Assembly: GCF_004792665.1 (NCBI RefSeq)
Contig: NZ_SRZX01000002.1
Location: 248,001 to 312,000 of the forward strand
DNA: 64,000 nt
DNA from: Marinobacter orientalis
GTDB taxonomy: Bacteria > Pseudomonadota > Gammaproteobacteria > Pseudomonadales > Oleiphilaceae
Reading direction: 5' to 3'
The position numbers and the translations under genes were made by a program. The notes under the pieces are model-generated. The model was not told the DNA's origin, ran no database searches, and worked only from the letters and a program-made list of their open reading frames with translations. This document shows, in pieces, positions 8,193-17,056 of this stretch (the first letter of the stretch is position 1; every line of letters starts with the position of its first letter).

Positions 8193-10790
8193 TTACGCCG
8201 CACCCTCCGATTGGAGGAAATCCTCCGCGAATCGCTGCAATACGCCGCCAGCCTTATAGATTGACACCTCTTCCGCGGTATCCAGCCTGCAGATCACCGG
8301 CACACGTTCGGTATCGCCGTTCTTGCGATGGATAACCAGGGTGAGTTCGGCGCGGGGCGAGGGTTTACCCTCCACATCGAAGGTTTCGGTGCCGTCAATT
8401 CCCAGTGTTTTGCGGGTGGTGCCCTCTTCGAACTGCAGTGGCATCACGCCCATGCCCACCAGGTTGGTGCGGTGGATGCGTTCAAAGCCTTCCGCCACAA
8501 TCGCTTCCACGCCGGCCAGTGCTACGCCCTTGGCGGCCCAGTCGCGGGAGGAGCCCTGGCCGTAATCGGCGCCGGCGATGATGATCAGTGGCTGTTTGCG
8601 TTCCATGTAGGTTTCGATGGCTTCCCACATGCGGGTGACCTTGCCTTCCGGTTCGATCCGCGCCAGCGAGCCCTGCTTCACATTGCCGTTTTCGTCCCGC
8701 ACCATTTCGTTGAACAGTTTCGGGTTGGCGAAAGTGGCGCGTTGGGCGGTGAGGTGATCACCACGGTGGGTGGCGTAGGAGTTGAAGTCTTCCTCCGGCA
8801 CGCCCATTTTGTGCAGGTATTCACCGGAGGCACTGTCCATCAGGATGGCATTGGACGGCGACAGGTGATCGGTGGTGATGTTGTCCGGCAGCACTGCCAG
8901 AGGGCGCATGCCCTTGAGGGTTTTCTCACCCACCATGCCACCTTCCCAGTACGGCGGGCGACGGATGTAGGTGCTCTGGGGGCGCCAGTCGTAGTTCGGG
9001 TTGGTGTTGGCCTGTGCGTCCCGGGTGATGTCGAACATCGGAATGTAGGTGCTGCGGAACTGCTCCGGCTTGACGCTGGATTTGACGATGGCGTCGATTT
9101 CCGCGTCGTCCGGCCAGATGTCTTTCAGGGTGACGGGGTTGCCGTCATTGTCGTAGCCCAGGGCATCTTTTTCGATGTCGAAGCGGATGGTGCCGGCGAT
9201 GGCGTAGGCGACAACAAGCGGTGGCGAAGCCAGGAACGCCTGCTTGGCGTAGGGGTGGATCCGGCCGTCGAAGTTCCGGTTACCGGACAGCACGGCGGTG
9301 GAATAGAGGTCGCGATCCATGATTTCCTTCGCGATCTCCGGATCCAGGGCGCCGCTCATGCCGTTGCAGGTAGTGCAGGCAAAGGCCACCACACCGAAGC
9401 CGAGTTGTTCCAGTTCCGGCAGCAGCTTGGCCTCTTCCAGGTACATTTTCACAGTCTTGGAACCTGGCGCCAGGGAGGTTTTCACCCAGGGCTTGCGGGT
9501 CAGGCCCAGCCTGTTGGCGTTGCGGGCGATCAGGCCGGCAGCCACCATGTTGCGGGGGTTACTGGTGTTGGTGCAGCTGGTAATGGCCGCGATGATGCAG
9601 GCGCCGTCCGGCATCTTGCCTTCTTCCTTCTCCCACTTGCCGGCAATGCCACGCTCGGTCAGTTCGGAAGTGGGCAGATGCGCATGAGGGTTGGAAGGGC
9701 CAGCCAGGGTGCGGGTGACCTTCGACAGGTCAAACTTCAGCACGCGCTCGTATTCGGCGTTTTTCATGCTGTCGGCCCACAGGCCGGTTTCCCTGGCGTA
9801 GGTCTCAACCAGGGCAATCTGATCATCTTCACGGCCGGTCAGCTTGAGATAATCAATGGTCTGGCCGTCGATATAGAACATGGCCGCGGTGGCGCCGTAT
9901 TCCGGGGTCATGTTGGAGATGGTCGCGCGGTCGCCCACGGTGAGGCTGTCGGCGCCTTCGCCGTAGAATTCCAGATAGGCACCGACCACCCTTTCCTTGC
10001 GCAGGAATTCGGTGATGGCCAGGACCATATCGGTACTGGTGATACCCGGCTGCAGCTTACCGCTCAGCTCCACACCAACGATGTCCGGCAGGCGCATCAT
10101 CGAGGCACGGCCCAGCATCACGCTTTCGGCTTCCAGGCCGCCGACCCCGACGGAAATAACGCCAAGTGCGTCCACCATCGGGGTGTGGCTGTCGGTACCG
10201 ACGCAGGTGTCCGGAAAGGCAACGCCGTCACGGGCCTGAACCACCGGCGACATCTTCTCCAGGTTGATCTGGTGCATGATGCCGTTGCCCGGAGGAATCA
10301 CGTCCACGTTCTTGAACGCGGTCTTGGTCCAGTTGATGAAGTGGAAGCGGTCGTCGTTGCGGCGGTCTTCGATCTCGCGGTTCTTTTCAAAGGCGTCCTT
10401 CTCGAAACCGGCGTGCTCAACTGCCAGGGAGTGATCGACGATCAGCTGGGTGGGAACAACCGGGTTTACCTTCGCCGGGTCGCCGCCCTTCTCCTTGATG
10501 GCGTCACGCAGGCCGGCCAGGTCTACCAGGGCCGTCTGGCCGAGGATGTCGTGGCAGACAACCCGCGCCGGATACCAGGGAAAGTCGAGGTCACGCCTGC
10601 GTTCGATCAGCTGCTTGAGGGAGTCCGTCAGCATCTCCGGATCGCAGCGGCGAACGAGTTGCTCGCCGAGGATTTTGGAGGTGTACGGGAGTTTGTCATA
10701 GGCGCCGGGCTGGATGTCTTCCACGGCCTGGCGGGTGTCGAAATAGTCCAGGTCGGTGCCTGGGAGGGGTTTGCGGTAGTTTGTGTTCAT
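8193..10790 (-). CDS. acnD: Fe/S-dependent 2-methylisocitrate dehydratase AcnD
   Basis: 865 aa aconitase-family enzyme that, together with PrpF, converts 2-methylcitrate to 2-methylaconitate. The Fe-S cluster Cys residues are visible in AITSCTNTSNP and FACTTCNGMSG, and the swivel domain near the C-terminus has GADYGQGSSRDWAAKG. The frame stays open 61 codons further, but that part runs through REP sequence; ATG at 10790 gives the standard N-terminus MNTNYRKPLPGT. It lies after prpC and before prpF. A long plus-strand open frame across this gene is only its GC-driven shadow. Confidence 0.95.
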   Translation of the reverse strand: MNTNYRKPLPGTDLDYFDTRQAVEDIQPGAYDKLPYTSKILGEQLVRRCDPEMLTDSLKQLIERRRDLDFPWYPARVVCHDILGQTALVDLAGLRDAIKEKGGDPAKVNPVVPTQLIVDHSLAVEHAGFEKDAFEKNREIEDRRNDDRFHFINWTKTAFKNVDVIPPGNGIMHQINLEKMSPVVQARDGVAFPDTCVGTDSHTPMVDALGVISVGVGGLEAESVMLGRASMMRLPDIVGVELSGKLQPGITSTDMVLAITEFLRKERVVGAYLEFYGEGADSLTVGDRATISNMTPEYGATAAMFYIDGQTIDYLKLTGREDDQIALVETYARETGLWADSMKNAEYERVLKFDLSKVTRTLAGPSNPHAHLPTSELTERGIAGKWEKEEGKMPDGACIIAAITSCTNTSNPRNMVAAGLIARNANRLGLTRKPWVKTSLAPGSKTVKMYLEEAKLLPELEQLGFGVVAFACTTCNGMSGALDPEIAKEIMDRDLYSTAVLSGNRNFDGRIHPYAKQAFLASPPLVVAYAIAGTIRFDIEKDALGYDNDGNPVTLKDIWPDDAEIDAIVKSSVKPEQFRSTYIPMFDITRDAQANTNPNYDWRPQSTYIRRPPYWEGGMVGEKTLKGMRPLAVLPDNITTDHLSPSNAILMDSASGEYLHKMGVPEEDFNSYATHRGDHLTAQRATFANPKLFNEMVRDENGNVKQGSLARIEPEGKVTRMWEAIETYMERKQPLIIIAGADYGQGSSRDWAAKGVALAGVEAIVAEGFERIHRTNLVGMGVMPLQFEEGTTRKTLGIDGTETFDVEGKPSPRAELTLVIHRKNGDTERVPVICRLDTAEEVSIYKAGGVLQRFAEDFLQSEGAA

Positions 10791-10814
10791 GGGCGTTTGC
10801 TCGTGATCCTTTGG

Positions 10815-10935
10815 TGTCGGATTACGGCTTCGCCTAATCCGACCTACGTTTGGCCAGGGGTCAGACCCCGGAGACCCTACATTTGTTTCGACGTTCCGCA
10901 GCCGTAGGTGGATTAGCCGAAGGCGTAATCCGACA
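10815..10935. repeat. REP pair between prpC and acnD
   Basis: Copies at 10815-10847 (minus) and 10904-10935 (plus), tail to tail. Between them is GGGGTCAGACCCC at 10857-10869, the same short palindrome found after acnD and in the glycosyltransferase gene. The plus copy lies just outside the prpC stop codon. Confidence 0.88.
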
Positions 10936-10956
10936 AACAGGCACGTACCAGTCTTC

Positions 10957-12087
10957 TCAATCGCGCTGCTCAATCGGCACCCACTCCGAATGCTCAGGGC
11001 CGTTGTAGTCGGCGCTGGGGCGGATGATGCGGTTGTTTTCGCGCTGTTCTTTTACGTGGGCAGTCCAGCCGGATACCCGGGACATCACGAAGATGGGGGT
11101 AAACAGTTCGGTGGGGATGCCCATGAAGTGATAAGCAGAGGCGTGGAAGAAGTCGGCGTTGCAGAAGAGTTTCTTCTCGCGCCACATGACTTCTTCGCAG
11201 CGTACCGATACCGGGTACAGCACGGTGTCGCCAACCTCTTCGGCGAGTTTCTCGGACCACTTCTTGATAATGGCGTTGCGCGGGTCGGACTCGGTGTAGA
11301 CGGCGTGGCCGAAGCCCATGATTTTCTCTTTGCGCTCCAGCATGCCCATGAGGCCTTCTTCGGCTTCATCCGGGGTCTTGAACTTCTGGATCAGCGCCAT
11401 GGCGGCTTCGTTGGCGCCGCCGTGCAGCGGGCCGCGCAGGGTGCCGATGGCACCGGTCACGCAGCTGTGGATATCAGACAGCGTGGAGGCGCATACGCGG
11501 GCGGCGAAGGTGGAGGCGTTGAACTCGTGCTCGGCATAGAGAATCAGCGACACGTTCATCACCCGCTCGTGCAGCTCGTTGGGCTTTTTGCCGTGAAGCA
11601 GTTCGAGGAAATGGCCACCGATGGAGTCAACGTCGCTGGCGGTATCGATTCGTATGCCTTCGTGGGCGAAGCGGTACCAGTAAGTGATGATGGTCGGGAA
11701 CAGGGCCAGCATGCGGTCGATCTTGTCGTCCTGCTGGCTGAAGTCGGTTTCGGTTTCCAGATTGCCCAGCACGGAGCAGCCGGTGCGCATGACGTCCATT
11801 GGATGGGCGTCTTTGGGGATGTGTTCGAGCACGGATTTCAGGGCGTCCGGCAGTTCCCGCAGGCCTACCAGTTTTTTCTTGTAGTCATCCAGTTCCTGCC
11901 GGTTGGGCAGCTTGCCGCGCAGCAGCAGGTAGGCCACCTCTTCAAACTGGGCGTATTCGGCCAGGTCGCTGATGTCATAGCCGCGATAGGTCAGCCCGGT
12001 GCCGGACTGGCCAACGGTACACAGTGCTGTTACGCCGGCAACCTGTCCGCGAAGGCCAGCGCCGCCGGTTTTTTTTGATTCAGCCAT
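10957..12087 (-). CDS. prpC: 2-methylcitrate synthase PrpC
   Basis: 376 aa citrate-synthase-family enzyme that condenses propionyl-CoA with oxaloacetate. It has the family segments GPLHGGANEAAM (catalytic His), MGFGHAVYTESDPR and CNADFFHASAYHFMG (catalytic Asp). The length suits PrpC and not the larger GltA. ATG at 12087 has GGGGAGA seven bases upstream. It lies between prpB and acnD. Confidence 0.95.
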   Translation of the reverse strand: MAESKKTGGAGLRGQVAGVTALCTVGQSGTGLTYRGYDISDLAEYAQFEEVAYLLLRGKLPNRQELDDYKKKLVGLRELPDALKSVLEHIPKDAHPMDVMRTGCSVLGNLETETDFSQQDDKIDRMLALFPTIITYWYRFAHEGIRIDTASDVDSIGGHFLELLHGKKPNELHERVMNVSLILYAEHEFNASTFAARVCASTLSDIHSCVTGAIGTLRGPLHGGANEAAMALIQKFKTPDEAEEGLMGMLERKEKIMGFGHAVYTESDPRNAIIKKWSEKLAEEVGDTVLYPVSVRCEEVMWREKKLFCNADFFHASAYHFMGIPTELFTPIFVMSRVSGWTAHVKEQRENNRIIRPSADYNGPEHSEWVPIEQRD

Positions 12088-12118
12088 GGTGTTTCTCCCC
12101 CTTTGTTTTGATTTGGGT

Positions 12119-12432
12119 TGTCGGATTACGCTTCGCTAATCCGTACCTACATTGTTTGGTGCTTTGGGCTTTGTTGTCGGATTACGCTTTGCTAATCCGA
12201 CCTACGGTTTGGGCCTTGGGTTTTGGTGTCGGATTACGCTTCGCTAATCCGACCTACGGTTTGGGTCCCGGGTTTTGGTGTCGGATTACGCTGCGCTAAT
12301 CCGACCTACGGTGCGGGTTCCGCCTGGGCATTTGTAGGTCGGATTAGCGCAGCGTAATCCGACACGGTAACCCAAACATTCTGCCCTCTCATGCGTAGGT
12401 CGGATCAGGCCCCTCTGGGCCGTAATCCGACA
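12119..12432. repeat. REP array between prpB and prpC (6 copies)
   Basis: Six palindromes in a 352-base gene-free gap: minus-strand copies at 12119-12150, 12175-12205, 12227-12257 and 12279-12309, then plus-strand copies at 12334-12364 and 12395-12432. The four minus copies recur at about 52-56 bases with similar spacers (GTTTGGG..TTTTGG), so they look like tandem expansion of one unit. All carry the GTAG/CTAC head typical of REPs mobilised by RAYT transposases; no RAYT gene is in the window. Confidence 0.92.
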
Positions 12433-12439
12433 AACCGGC

Positions 12440-13327
12440 TTATCCCTTCTTCTGCTGAAACAGCTGGTCCAGCTTCTGCTCAAAGTCGTGGTAGTTCAGG
12501 AAATCGTACAATTCCATCCGCGTTTGCATCAGGTCAACTACGTCTTTCTGATCACCCTTCTCGAGGATGTTTTCGTACACCTGCAGCGCCGCTTTGTTCA
12601 TGGCGCGGAAGGCGCTGAGTGGATACAGCACCATGTCGGCGCCGGCGTCGGCCAGCTCCTTGCGATTGTACAGGGGCGTGGCGCCGAATTCGGTGATGTT
12701 GGCCAGTATCGGGGCGTCCAGAGCTTCGGAGAAGGCTTTGTAGTGTTCCAGTTCAGTGACCGCTTCGGCGAAGATGCCATCGGCGCCGGCTTCAATGCAG
12801 GCTTTGGCGCGTTCGATGGCAGGTTCAAGGCCTTCTTTCTGGAAGGCGTCGGTGCGGGCCATGATGAAGAAGTCGTCGTCTTCGCGGGCGTCCACGGCGG
12901 CCTTGATACGGTCGACCATTTCTTCCTGGGATACGATTTCCTTGTTGGGGCGGTGGCCGCAGCGTTTCTGGGCGACCTGGTCTTCAATGTGAACCGCCGC
13001 AGCGCCGGCGCGCTCCATTTCCTGGATGGTGCGGGCGATGTTGAAGGCGCCGCCCCAGCCGGTGTCGATGTCGACCAGCAATGGTACGTCGGTGGCTGCG
13101 GTGATGCGGCGGACGTCCTCAACCACGTCGTTCATGGTGGTAATGCCCAGGTCCGGCAGGCCGTAGGAGGCGTTCGCGACGCCGCCGCCCGACAGGTAGA
13201 TGGCCTGATGGCCGACCTTTTCCGCCATCATCGCGGTGTAAGCGTTAATGGTGCCTACAATCTGCAGCGGGTGGTTGTCTTTCAGGGCCTTGCGGAAGCG
13301 GGCGCCTGGGGATGGTTTTTTGGACAT
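12440..13327 (-). CDS. prpB: Methylisocitrate lyase PrpB
   Basis: 295 aa isocitrate-lyase-superfamily enzyme that splits 2-methylisocitrate into pyruvate and succinate. The catalytic KRCGHRP motif is present (about residue 120), and the Mg-binding region DIDTGWGG lies near residue 85. The family start [15 protein letters not shown] follows a GAGG ribosome site. It is the first enzyme gene of the operon, after gntR and a REP-filled gap. Confidence 0.95.
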   Translation of the reverse strand: MSKKPSPGARFRKALKDNHPLQIVGTINAYTAMMAEKVGHQAIYLSGGGVANASYGLPDLGITTMNDVVEDVRRITAATDVPLLVDIDTGWGGAFNIARTIQEMERAGAAAVHIEDQVAQKRCGHRPNKEIVSQEEMVDRIKAAVDAREDDDFFIMARTDAFQKEGLEPAIERAKACIEAGADGIFAEAVTELEHYKAFSEALDAPILANITEFGATPLYNRKELADAGADMVLYPLSAFRAMNKAALQVYENILEKGDQKDVVDLMQTRMELYDFLNYHDFEQKLDQLFQQKKG

Positions 13328-13358
13328 GGTGTTGGCCTCGTTGATTGTCGGGTTTGTT

Positions 13359-13511
13359 TGTCGGATTACGCCTTCGGCTAATCCGACCTACGTTATCGGG
13401 TTTCTGCCTTTTGTTTGTTTGTCGGATTACGCCTCCGGCTAATCCGACCTACGTTACAACGTTTCTGCCCTGGCATTTGTAGGTCGGATTAGGCAGAGCC
13501 GTAATCCGACA
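13359..13511. repeat. REP cluster between gntR and prpB (3 copies)
   Basis: Copies at 13359-13391 and 13420-13452 (minus) and 13479-13511 (plus). The first two repeat with a 61-base period including a TTTGTTTGT lead-in, another tandem expansion. The last copy ends 25 bases before the gntR stop codon. Confidence 0.9.
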
Positions 13512-13536
13512 TGAGTCGTTGCGCTGCGCGCAATTG

Positions 13537-14217
13537 TCAGATCGTCAGCACTCCTTCCCGGATCTTTTTTTCGATGTTCCGGCGTGCGGCGTTGATGTGG
13601 CGTTTCATCAGGAACTCCGCCAGTTCGCCGTCGCGCTGGGCGATGGCTTCTGCGATTCTTCGGTGCTCCCCCAGGGCCATATGGGGCCGGCCGGAGGAGG
13701 TGCTCAGGCGATAGCGGTACATCCTGACCATATAGTAAAGATCACCCAGCAGCATTTGTGCGAGTTTTGTGTTGCGGCTGCCGGTGGCGATGCGGTGATG
13801 GAAGTCGTAATCGCCTTCTGCCTGGTAGTAAGCCTGGCCCTGGGCCTGTTCGATCATCTGCTCGTGGCTGTCCAGGGTAGCCTGAAGGTCAGCGATTTCT
13901 TCATCGGTCATGCGCTCGGCGGCCTGTCGCGCGGCCAGGCCTTCCATGGTTTCGCGGATGCGGTACAGCTCCAGGAGTTCCTCGGCGCTTACGGAGACCA
14001 CTTTTACCCCGGCATGGGGCCGGCGAACCAGTAAGCCGCGGGATTCGAGGCGACCAAGGGCCTCCCTTAACGGGCCACGGGTCAGGTTGAAGCGGGAGCA
14101 GAGTTCCACTTCACCGATTTTCTCACCGGGAACCAGGTCACCTTTTACGATGGCCGTTTGCAGACAATCGAAGGCTTCGTCGGCGCGGGTGTAGGTCTGG
14201 ATGGCAGCTTCGGACAT
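13537..14217 (-). CDS. GntR-family (FadR/VanR-type) regulator of the prp operon
   Basis: 226 aa. The N-terminal winged helix (residues 10-75, with FNLTRGPLREALGRLESRGLL) is followed by an all-helical FCD ligand domain, with metal-ligand type residues in DYDFHHRIA and EHRRIAEAI. It sits at the head of the prp operon and very probably represses it until a methylcitrate-cycle intermediate binds. Three copies of TTGTCAACAAT lie upstream, one directly before the ATG, so autoregulation is likely. Other bacteria use a sigma-54 PrpR instead. The ligand is inferred. Confidence 0.88.
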   Translation of the reverse strand: MSEAAIQTYTRADEAFDCLQTAIVKGDLVPGEKIGEVELCSRFNLTRGPLREALGRLESRGLLVRRPHAGVKVVSVSAEELLELYRIRETMEGLAARQAAERMTDEEIADLQATLDSHEQMIEQAQGQAYYQAEGDYDFHHRIATGSRNTKLAQMLLGDLYYMVRMYRYRLSTSSGRPHMALGEHRRIAEAIAQRDGELAEFLMKRHINAARRNIEKKIREGVLTI

Positions 14218-14220
14218 GTT

Positions 14221-14315
14221 TTGTCAACAATAGTGACTGTATTGATCCGAAATTTACGCCCAAGGAGAGGGATTGTCAACAATCTATAGACCAAAGAATA
14301 ACCAATTGTTGACAT
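14221..14315. promoter_or_regulatory. Three GntR operator candidates upstream of the prp regulator
   Basis: TTGTCAACAAT is at 14221-14231 and 14273-14283, and its inverse ATTGTTGACAT at 14305-14315. The core TTGT-2-ACAA is a near-perfect palindrome of the GntR/FadR half-site type. The first copy covers the leader just upstream of the gntR ATG. Three such sites in 95 bases is unlikely by chance. Confidence 0.75.
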
Positions 14316-14322
14316 GGCACCA

Positions 14323-15459
14323 TTATTTGCCCAATAACTCCCCCACTGCCCGTAAATTGCTGACGTGGTCACACAGGGTTTTGATGATCATCAGTACCGG
14401 TGTTGCGATGATGAGTCCCACCGGACCCCAGAGCCAGCCCCAGAACAACAGACCGATAAAGATCGCTACTTCGTTGAGGCTGGAGACGCGACTGGTGAGC
14501 ATGGGCAGCAGCAGGTTTCCCTGGATGCTGGTGATTACCAGCGAAACAGCGGCGATGAGCAGGGCCATATCGATGGCACTGAACTGAATGAACGCAGCCA
14601 CACCGGCACCTACCATCACCAGAAATGGCCCCAGATAAGGCGCGACACTGGCTATTCCTGCAACCACGCCCCAGAAAATTGGCTGCTCCATCCCCAGTAA
14701 TAAAAACGCCAGCCAGGTGAAAAACCCTACAAACACAGCGCTCAGCAGCATCACAAACAGGAAGCGCCGCACCTGGCCATGAAACTCGTTCATGATCCGC
14801 GCCGCCTTGCGCATGTGATGGAATGAAGGCCCGGACAGCCGGACCACTTTGCGTTTATAGAGCCTTCCCGCCGCAAGCATGAAATACACCAGTAACAATG
14901 CAGAAAAAACCTGCGAAACGATCACCAGTATCGTCGATGATCCCTCCATCAGGAATTTACGTAAACTGAAAGGCTTGTCCACAACCCTGACTCGCATCAC
15001 GTCAGGCTCGTCGGACTCCTTTTCGTCGTCCTCCGCACTGTCCTCGATTTTCTTGGCCACATTCTGAGCCTTTTCCACGACGCCTTCCTCGTCCGGGGTT
15101 GAGCGCGCTTCAGCGCGCCGGAACTGCTCGATTGCCCACGGCGCCTTGTCCAGTATGGCTATGGTTTCGCGCTTCAGCGGGATACTCGCGACGGCGATGG
15201 TAGCCACCAGTATGGTCAACACGAATGCCGCGCCAAGGGGGCGGGGAATGCGGAATTTTTCCAGCCAGGACACTGGTGGATCCAGGGCGTAACTGATGAG
15301 TATTGCGCCGACCAGGGGCACCAGAACCGCCTGGGCCCAGGAGATGAAATACAGCACCGCAACAGAGGTGAGCAGGATCATGGCGGTATTGCGAACATCC
15401 ACCCTCTGTATGAGGCTGTGTTCAGGCACACCTTCCGGCTGCAATTCCCGCTTTTCCAT
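14323..15459 (-). CDS. AI-2E family (PerM/YdiK) transporter
   Basis: 378 aa inner membrane protein with about seven to eight membrane segments. An acidic cytoplasmic or periplasmic insert at residues 130-160 (EDSAEDDEKESDEPD) is unusual and charged. The C-terminal helices, with WGVVAGIASVAPYLGPFLV and FWGWLWGPVGLIIATP, are typical of the AI-2E exporter family. It starts two bases after the opgD stop codon's far end, reading the same way, so it may be the last gene of the opg operon. Substrate unknown. A second family member is at 45013-46077. Confidence 0.85.
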   Translation of the reverse strand: MEKRELQPEGVPEHSLIQRVDVRNTAMILLTSVAVLYFISWAQAVLVPLVGAILISYALDPPVSWLEKFRIPRPLGAAFVLTILVATIAVASIPLKRETIAILDKAPWAIEQFRRAEARSTPDEEGVVEKAQNVAKKIEDSAEDDEKESDEPDVMRVRVVDKPFSLRKFLMEGSSTILVIVSQVFSALLLVYFMLAAGRLYKRKVVRLSGPSFHHMRKAARIMNEFHGQVRRFLFVMLLSAVFVGFFTWLAFLLLGMEQPIFWGVVAGIASVAPYLGPFLVMVGAGVAAFIQFSAIDMALLIAAVSLVITSIQGNLLLPMLTSRVSSLNEVAIFIGLLFWGWLWGPVGLIIATPVLMIIKTLCDHVSNLRAVGELLGK

Positions 15460-15461
15460 GG

Positions 15462-17042
15462 CTATACCCTCTCTTGCTGAGGTGGTGGTGTGTACTGGTA
15501 AAGCCAGGTTTCCGTCAGTACCTGGTCGCCCAACTTCAACTGCAGACGCAGGTCGATGGGTTCGTGGGAGTCATCGGGCACCAGATCAAACATGGCCCGG
15601 TAACCGCCAATGGCGGCCAGGGGGCGGGCCGAGGTGATCTCCACGCGGCCGCGGCTGGCGGTTATCACCGGCTCTACCACCGCATCGTCAGCCAGCAGCG
15701 GCAAAGGCCCGCCGGCGAAATCCACCGCAAAGCGCCAGGAAAAGTAGGTTCGTTCCTGGCCAATCACGCCACCAATCCCGGTGCGTGTTGCCTGTACAGT
15801 TGCCAATTCTTCCGGCTTCTGTGGCGGCTCTGAACCCCAGGTAAGACGGTAGGCGAACAGGTACTCATTTCCCGGTAGCAGTGGCTCTTCCGGGTTCCAG
15901 AAGGCGACGATGTTGTCGAAGGTTTCGTCCCTGGTGGGAATTTCCACCAGCATCACGCTGCCGGCGCCCCATTCTCCCTGCGGCTCTACCCAGGCACTGG
16001 GACGCTTGTCATAAAACACCCCATCGTCCTGGTAGTTGGCAAAGTCACGGTCGCGCTGCAGAAGACCAAAGCCTCTCGGATTTTGGTCGACAAAACTGCT
16101 TACCCGCACCGAGCGGGGATTCACCAGCGGCCGCCACAGCCACTCGCCCTGCCCGTTGTGGACCGCCAGCCCGTCAGAATCATGGATCTCAGGCCGCCAG
16201 TCGTTGGCCATTCGACGGTGGTTCTCACCGGTCTGGTACATGCTTGTCAGCGGCGCTATCCCTACCCGCTCCATGGGCTTGCGGGGATATAGCGCGGCAT
16301 CCACCTTCATCACCATGTTCGCCCCGGGGGTCATGGTGAACGCGTAGGCTCCGGTGGTACTGGGGGAATCCAGCAATGCGTACACCACCAGTTGATGACT
16401 GTCGGGAGCCGGTTTTTCCAGCCAGAAAGCGGTGAACTGCGGAAACTCCTCCTCCCGGTTGAGGCCGGTGTCGATCGCCAGCCCCCTGGCGGACAGGCCA
16501 TATTGCATATCGGCGCCCACCGCGCGGAAATAGCTTGCTCCCAGGAAGGCCGCCAGATCCCTTTTGTAATCGGTGTGGAAGTGCACGCGGAACCCGGCGT
16601 AGCCAAGGTCCCCTGGCAGGGTGCCCAGCGGCTGCTCACCCTGGTAACGAAAGTAGTCCGGTTCATAGGCCAGTTCCCGGGCCTGCCCGTTCTCCACCTC
16701 ATGGATGCGCACCGGAGACCGGAAGTACAGTCCCAGGTGGAACAGCTGTACCTGGAAGGGATTGTCGCTGTTGCGCCAGAGGGCTTCTTGCGGGCGAAAA
16801 CGGATGCCCTGGTAATCGTCCCAGGACAGGTTTTTCAGGGAATCCGGTAAACTCCCTTCCCCCGATGTCCAGGGTTCCCCTGCCAGGGATCTGGCGTGCT
16901 CCTTGAGCCAGCCATAGCTGAAGGGACGGGCCTCGCCCGGTGACCCGGCCTGTGCCTGCCGGCTGGACATCAGTGCGGAAAGCGGCAATGCCGGGGCACC
17001 CGCAAGGGCGATAAACGTTTTGATCAGTGTGCGTCTGTCCAT
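15462..17042 (-). CDS. opgD: Periplasmic glucan biosynthesis protein OpgD (MdoD)
   Basis: 526 aa. The N-terminus has a twin-arginine signal (MDRRTLIKTFIALAGAP), which separates OpgD from the Sec-exported OpgG. The mature part is an MdoG/OpgG-type periplasmic beta-sandwich (FSYGWLKEHAR, ANDWRPEIHDSDGLAVHNGQ, WLWRPLVNP). OpgD acts on the branching or length of osmoregulated periplasmic glucans in the periplasm. It follows opgH by 14 bases. OpgG upstream shares the HDSDGL and EWLWRPLVNP segments, showing common descent. Confidence 0.9.
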   Translation of the reverse strand: MDRRTLIKTFIALAGAPALPLSALMSSRQAQAGSPGEARPFSYGWLKEHARSLAGEPWTSGEGSLPDSLKNLSWDDYQGIRFRPQEALWRNSDNPFQVQLFHLGLYFRSPVRIHEVENGQARELAYEPDYFRYQGEQPLGTLPGDLGYAGFRVHFHTDYKRDLAAFLGASYFRAVGADMQYGLSARGLAIDTGLNREEEFPQFTAFWLEKPAPDSHQLVVYALLDSPSTTGAYAFTMTPGANMVMKVDAALYPRKPMERVGIAPLTSMYQTGENHRRMANDWRPEIHDSDGLAVHNGQGEWLWRPLVNPRSVRVSSFVDQNPRGFGLLQRDRDFANYQDDGVFYDKRPSAWVEPQGEWGAGSVMLVEIPTRDETFDNIVAFWNPEEPLLPGNEYLFAYRLTWGSEPPQKPEELATVQATRTGIGGVIGQERTYFSWRFAVDFAGGPLPLLADDAVVEPVITASRGRVEITSARPLAAIGGYRAMFDLVPDDSHEPIDLRLQLKLGDQVLTETWLYQYTPPPQQERV

Positions 17043-17056
17043 GATGCGCTTTCCGT

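Noticed and set aside
8328-10907. 859-codon open frame on the plus strand across acnD
   Set aside because: It is antisense to a secure gene, rich in Gly, His and Val as GC-rich shadow frames are, and shows no family motif.
10990-12078. 362-codon plus-strand frame across prpC
   Set aside because: Antisense shadow of prpC with no motif and no ribosome site.
12119-12432. Possible CRISPR array from regularly spaced repeats
   Set aside because: Repeats are self-palindromic, occur in both orientations, the spacers are short and alike, and no cas gene is present; they are REP elements.
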